From assembly GCA_030624785.1 (NCBI GenBank), contig JAUXJK010000061.1, positions 1 through 8,837 of the forward strand: a stretch of 8,837 nucleotides of DNA, read 5' to 3'. This document shows positions 6,554 through 8,837 of this stretch, in pieces. Below the pieces are notes generated by a model. The model was given only the letters and a program-made list of their open reading frames with translations, made no database searches and was not told the DNA's origin. This DNA is from Actinomycetes bacterium. Lineage in GTDB: Bacteria; Actinomycetota; Thermoleophilia; Gaiellales; Gaiellaceae. The position numbers and the translations under genes are program-made. Position 1 is the stretch's first letter. Each line of letters opens with the position of its first letter.

Positions 6554-7141
6554 ATGAGCGAGCTGTTTCCGATCCGGAAGATCCAGATCCTTGCCGAGGA
6601 GGTACGGCACGACGGAGGACAACCTCCGTCGGAACCCGTATGGCGCGGTGCGGCAATGGCCGTCGTCAAGAACCCGTACGTGGGCGAGTACGTCGGCGAT
6701 TTCGCGCCGGCATCGGATGAGCTTCAATCGCTCGGCGAGCATCTCGGCGGCCGGTTGGTTGAAGCTCTCGGAGGTTCGGAGCGGATCGACGGCTACGGAA
6801 AGGGAGCAATCGTCGGCTCGAGTGGCGAGATCGAGCATGGGGCGATCTGGCACATCCCTGGCGGTACGGGTATGCGCGCAGCCCTCGGCAAGGGGGAGGC
6901 CATTGTGCCTTCGACCAAGAAGGTCGGGGCGATGGGCGCCCGACTCGACGTTCCTCTGACCCATCTCGAATGGTCGTATGTCGGGAGTCACTACGACGCG
7001 ATCGAAGTTGGCATCGGCGACGCTCCGCGTTACGACGAAATCGTTTTCATCCTCGCGATGGGCGTTGGCGGACGCGTGCACGCGCGTCTTGCGGGCGGGT
7101 TCACGATCGAGGATCGCGGCGCCGATGGCGTGCCCGTATGA
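6554..7141 (+). CDS. Amino acid synthesis family protein (PF06684, DUF1185)
   Basis: 195-residue member of the DUF1185/AA_synth family. Recognisable parts are the N-terminal IRKI strand, the HDGGQPP block near residues 20-26, AAMAVVKNPYVGEYVGD, YGKGAIVGSSGEIEHG, the PSTKKVGAMG block, DVPLTHLEWSYVGSHYD and the C-terminal DAPRYDEIVFILAM. Solved structures of the family show a variant of the chorismate-mutase fold, and a role in amino acid metabolism was suggested, but no reaction is established. Two ATGs compete; GGAGG at 6541-6545 lies 8 nt before the ATG at 6554 and only 2 nt before the one at 6548, so 6554 is preferred. Its stop overlaps the next start by 4 nt (ATGA). Its place in a degradative operon suggests it acts on an intermediate rather than in biosynthesis; that is inference. 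Confidence 0.9.
   Translation: MSELFPIRKIQILAEEVRHDGGQPPSEPVWRGAAMAVVKNPYVGEYVGDFAPASDELQSLGEHLGGRLVEALGGSERIDGYGKGAIVGSSGEIEHGAIWHIPGGTGMRAALGKGEAIVPSTKKVGAMGARLDVPLTHLEWSYVGSHYDAIEVGIGDAPRYDEIVFILAMGVGGRVHARLAGGFTIEDRGADGVPV
6610..6631 (+). other. Strong hairpin near the 5' end of the DUF1185 gene
   Basis: CGACGGAGG and CCTCCGTCG make a perfect 9-bp stem around the loop ACAA, beginning 56 nt after the chosen start. It coincides with codons of the conserved HDGGQPPS block, so it may be a by-product of GC-rich coding; a translational effect is possible. Confidence 0.5.
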
Positions 7142-8034
7142 AGATCGCGTTCGTCGGGCTTGGACGAATGGGATTTCCCATAGCCGGGCACCTGGCACGC
7201 GCAGGCCACGAGCTTGCGGTCGTGGATCTCGATCAAAAGCAGGTGAGCGCGTGGATCGAGGAATACGGTGGCGTCGCCGTCGCGACGCCGGCGGAAGCTG
7301 TGCGCGACGCTGAGTTCGTCGTCACGTCGCTGCCCGCCGATGCGCAGCTGCGGGACACGGGCCTTGGCGACTCGGGCATCCTCAACGCTGCGAGCAAGGG
7401 CGCTGTTTGGATTGATCACACAACGGCGTCGGCCAAGGTTTCGCGAGAGCTTGCGGATCACGCCGCTGAGCGCGGTGTCGGATTTCTCGACGCGCCGGTA
7501 TCTGGGGGTGTTGACGGAGCTCGAGCAGGCACGCTGGCCGTCATGGTCGGCGGCGACGTGGGTTCCTTCCAACGAGCCGAAGCCGTGCTCGAGACCTACG
7601 CTGCACGCATCAGTCATATGGGGCCCGCGGGCTCGGGCCAGCTGACGAAGATGACCAATCAGATCTGCGTGGTCGGTCTGTGTCAGGCCCTCGTCGAGGG
7701 CCTCGATTTCGCGGAGGCCTCGGGGCTCGATCTCGAACGGGTCGTAGAGGTCATGCTGGCCGGCGCGTCCTCGTCATGGGAGATGGAGAATCGCTGGCGG
7801 CCTATGGCAGAGGGCAGCTACAACTTCGGTTTCGCGACCGAGCTGATGCGCAAAGATATCGGCCTCTGTCTCGCCGAGGCTCGCGACGCCGGGGTCGCGC
7901 TGCCAGTGACGGCGATCGTCGACCAGTTTCTCTCGGAAGTAGAGAATATGGGCGGAGGGCGTTGGGACTGGTGCAGCCTGATGGAGCGGCAGCGGCGCTT
8001 GCGTATCGGCACGACCGGGTCTGTCGAAACCTAG
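7138..8034 (+). CDS. Beta-hydroxyacid dehydrogenase (3-hydroxyisobutyrate dehydrogenase family)
   Basis: 298-residue NAD-binding enzyme of the beta-hydroxyacid dehydrogenase family, which oxidises 3-hydroxy acids such as 3-hydroxyisobutyrate, or reduces tartronate semialdehyde. The Rossmann motif is FVGLGRMGFP (5-14), with Asp30 after strand 2 favouring NAD. Substrate-binding DAPVSGGVDGA (118-128) and the catalytic block GSGQLTKMTNQ (165-175) with Lys171 are intact; the length is normal for the family. The ATG at 7138 overlaps the stop of the DUF1185 gene, so the two are translationally coupled. It would oxidise a hydroxy-acid intermediate of the pathway. Imine reductases share this fold, but they normally lack the catalytic lysine present here, which supports the hydroxyacid assignment. 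The exact substrate is unknown. Confidence 0.93.
   Translation: MKIAFVGLGRMGFPIAGHLARAGHELAVVDLDQKQVSAWIEEYGGVAVATPAEAVRDAEFVVTSLPADAQLRDTGLGDSGILNAASKGAVWIDHTTASAKVSRELADHAAERGVGFLDAPVSGGVDGARAGTLAVMVGGDVGSFQRAEAVLETYAARISHMGPAGSGQLTKMTNQICVVGLCQALVEGLDFAEASGLDLERVVEVMLAGASSSWEMENRWRPMAEGSYNFGFATELMRKDIGLCLAEARDAGVALPVTAIVDQFLSEVENMGGGRWDWCSLMERQRRLRIGTTGSVET
7685..7703. repeat. 19-bp near-perfect palindrome in the dehydrogenase gene
   Basis: AGGCCCTCG and CGAGGGCCT flank a single central T, giving two perfect 9-bp arms. It lies within codons for the helix after the catalytic lysine (around QALVEGL). It may be chance in GC-rich coding sequence; no role is seen. Confidence 0.6.
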
Positions 8035-8077
8035 GCTGAAGATGTGGCCGACCTGCCCCTGGTGATCGCGAGGCGCG

Positions 8078-8837
8078 ATGTCTGAAGACTCGCGCGATGA
8101 CTACCCGCGCTTCGACGCGTTGCCGGTGAGAGACGACGCACCGCCCGGCTCCTCATGGGGCGTGTTCGGCGATGAAGATCAGGTGGGAACGTTGAACTTC
8201 ATCGGCCCTGACCAAGTGCGTCGCGCGGCTGAGCTCGTTCAGGACGGAACCGTCTTCCCGCTCAACTGGGATATTGGTCTCCCTTCTCCGGCCTTCTTCG
8301 AGCGAGAGACCGTCAAGCACACGGTGTTCGAGAAGTACCCCGGATTTGCCGTGGACGACTACCTCGATTCGTTCTGGCCGCAGGCGTCAAGTCAGTGGGA
8401 TGGCCTGCGGCACATCGGTGACGACGAGAACGGGTTCTACAACGGCGCAACGTTCGCTGAAGTCACCGCCCCGGGCCCTGGCAAGCTCGGGATGGAGCAT
8501 TGGGCGACACGAGGCATCGCTGGGCGTGGCGTTCTGATCGACGTTCTGCGCTGGGCTCGAGAGGAGGGAGTACGTCTCGATTCCTTCGACTTCTTCCCGA
8601 TCGATGCAGCGCTCGTGGCCGAGATCTTGACGAGGCGGCACGTTGAGCTGTTGCAGGGCGACATCCTGGTATTCCGCACCGGTTGGGTCGAGAGCTACGA
8701 AGAACTCTCGCAGTCTGAACGAGACGAGTTGGCGGCCCAGGTTCGGCCCGGAAGCCCAGGTCTATACGGAGCGGACATTCCGCCTTTTCTCTGGAACAGT
8801 CGCGTCGCTGGCGTCGCTGCGGACAACCCGGGGCTAG
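8078..8837 (+). CDS. Cyclase family (PF04199) metallohydrolase, 3' part missing
   Basis: The first 253 codons of a protein of the cyclase/kynurenine-formamidase-like superfamily (metal-dependent hydrolases acting on amides and lactams, e.g. isatin hydrolase); it remains open at the right edge. It belongs to the longer actinobacterial/fungal type: WGVFGDEDQVGTLN (27-40), SSQWDGLRH (104-112), GFYNG (119-123) and GMEHWATRGIAGRGVLIDV. In short members the metal motif is HxGTHxDxxxH; here the aligned block reads Q106-W-D108-G-L-R-H112, keeping Asp and the last His but with Gln for the second His. That appears usual for this subgroup, though metal binding may differ. ATG 8078 is preferred; a weak GAGG lies 4 nt upstream, and the in-frame ATG at 8042 soon meets a stop. 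It follows the dehydrogenase after 43 nt with no recognisable signal, and is probably in the same operon. It would open an amide, lactam or ester ring. Confidence 0.88.
   Translation, partial: MSEDSRDDYPRFDALPVRDDAPPGSSWGVFGDEDQVGTLNFIGPDQVRRAAELVQDGTVFPLNWDIGLPSPAFFERETVKHTVFEKYPGFAVDDYLDSFWPQASSQWDGLRHIGDDENGFYNGATFAEVTAPGPGKLGMEHWATRGIAGRGVLIDVLRWAREEGVRLDSFDFFPIDAALVAEILTRRHVELLQGDILVFRTGWVESYEELSQSERDELAAQVRPGSPGLYGADIPPFLWNSRVAGVAADNPGL

Noticed and set aside
6041..7198. A 385-codon open frame on the minus strand across the flavin reductase, DUF1185 and dehydrogenase genes
   Set aside because: It is antisense to three well-supported genes, resembles no family, and long antisense frames are expected in GC-rich DNA.

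Overview
This is an 8.8 kb stretch of GC-rich bacterial DNA, packed with genes and almost free of intergenic space. It looks like a chromosomal catabolic island. High GC, frequent GTG/TTG starts, many 4-nt ATGA overlaps and the enzyme families present suggest a soil actinobacterium. That placement is an inference; a GC-rich proteobacterium is not excluded. I see no mobile element, tRNA, rRNA or CRISPR.

Layout: two divergent operons start from a roughly 70-bp control region at about 3896-3967. Leftward (minus strand): an alpha/beta hydrolase with an intact Ser-Asp-His triad (3047-3895), a GMC-family FAD oxidoreductase (1602-3050), an M19 membrane-dipeptidase-family metallohydrolase (546-1601), and a short-chain dehydrogenase that runs off the left edge (1-540). 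Rightward (plus strand): an acyl-CoA-dehydrogenase-fold flavin monooxygenase of the DszC/SfnB type (3968-5170), a second alpha/beta-hydrolase-fold protein whose triad positions are all substituted (5212-6006), a flavin reductase (6011-6526), an 'amino acid synthesis' family protein (PF06684/DUF1185; 6554-7141), a beta-hydroxyacid dehydrogenase (7138-8034), and a cyclase-family metallohydrolase cut by the right edge (8078-8837).

How they may work together (inference): the flavin reductase would supply reduced FMN to the DszC-like oxygenase, which would attack a substrate I cannot identify. Alcohols and aldehydes would be processed by the GMC, SDR and beta-hydroxyacid dehydrogenases, and ester, amide or lactam bonds opened by the alpha/beta hydrolase, the M19 enzyme and the cyclase. 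No transporter, regulator or CoA ligase lies inside the window, so the pathway is incomplete here.

Most notable points: an alpha/beta hydrolase with a dead triad sits between an oxygenase and its likely reductase; a sequence fitting the FadR/GntR operator consensus lies in the divergent control region; a perfect codon-phased 36-bp palindrome lies inside the SDR gene; and the GMC and M19 genes are joined in the same frame by a single TAG followed at once by a TTG start.
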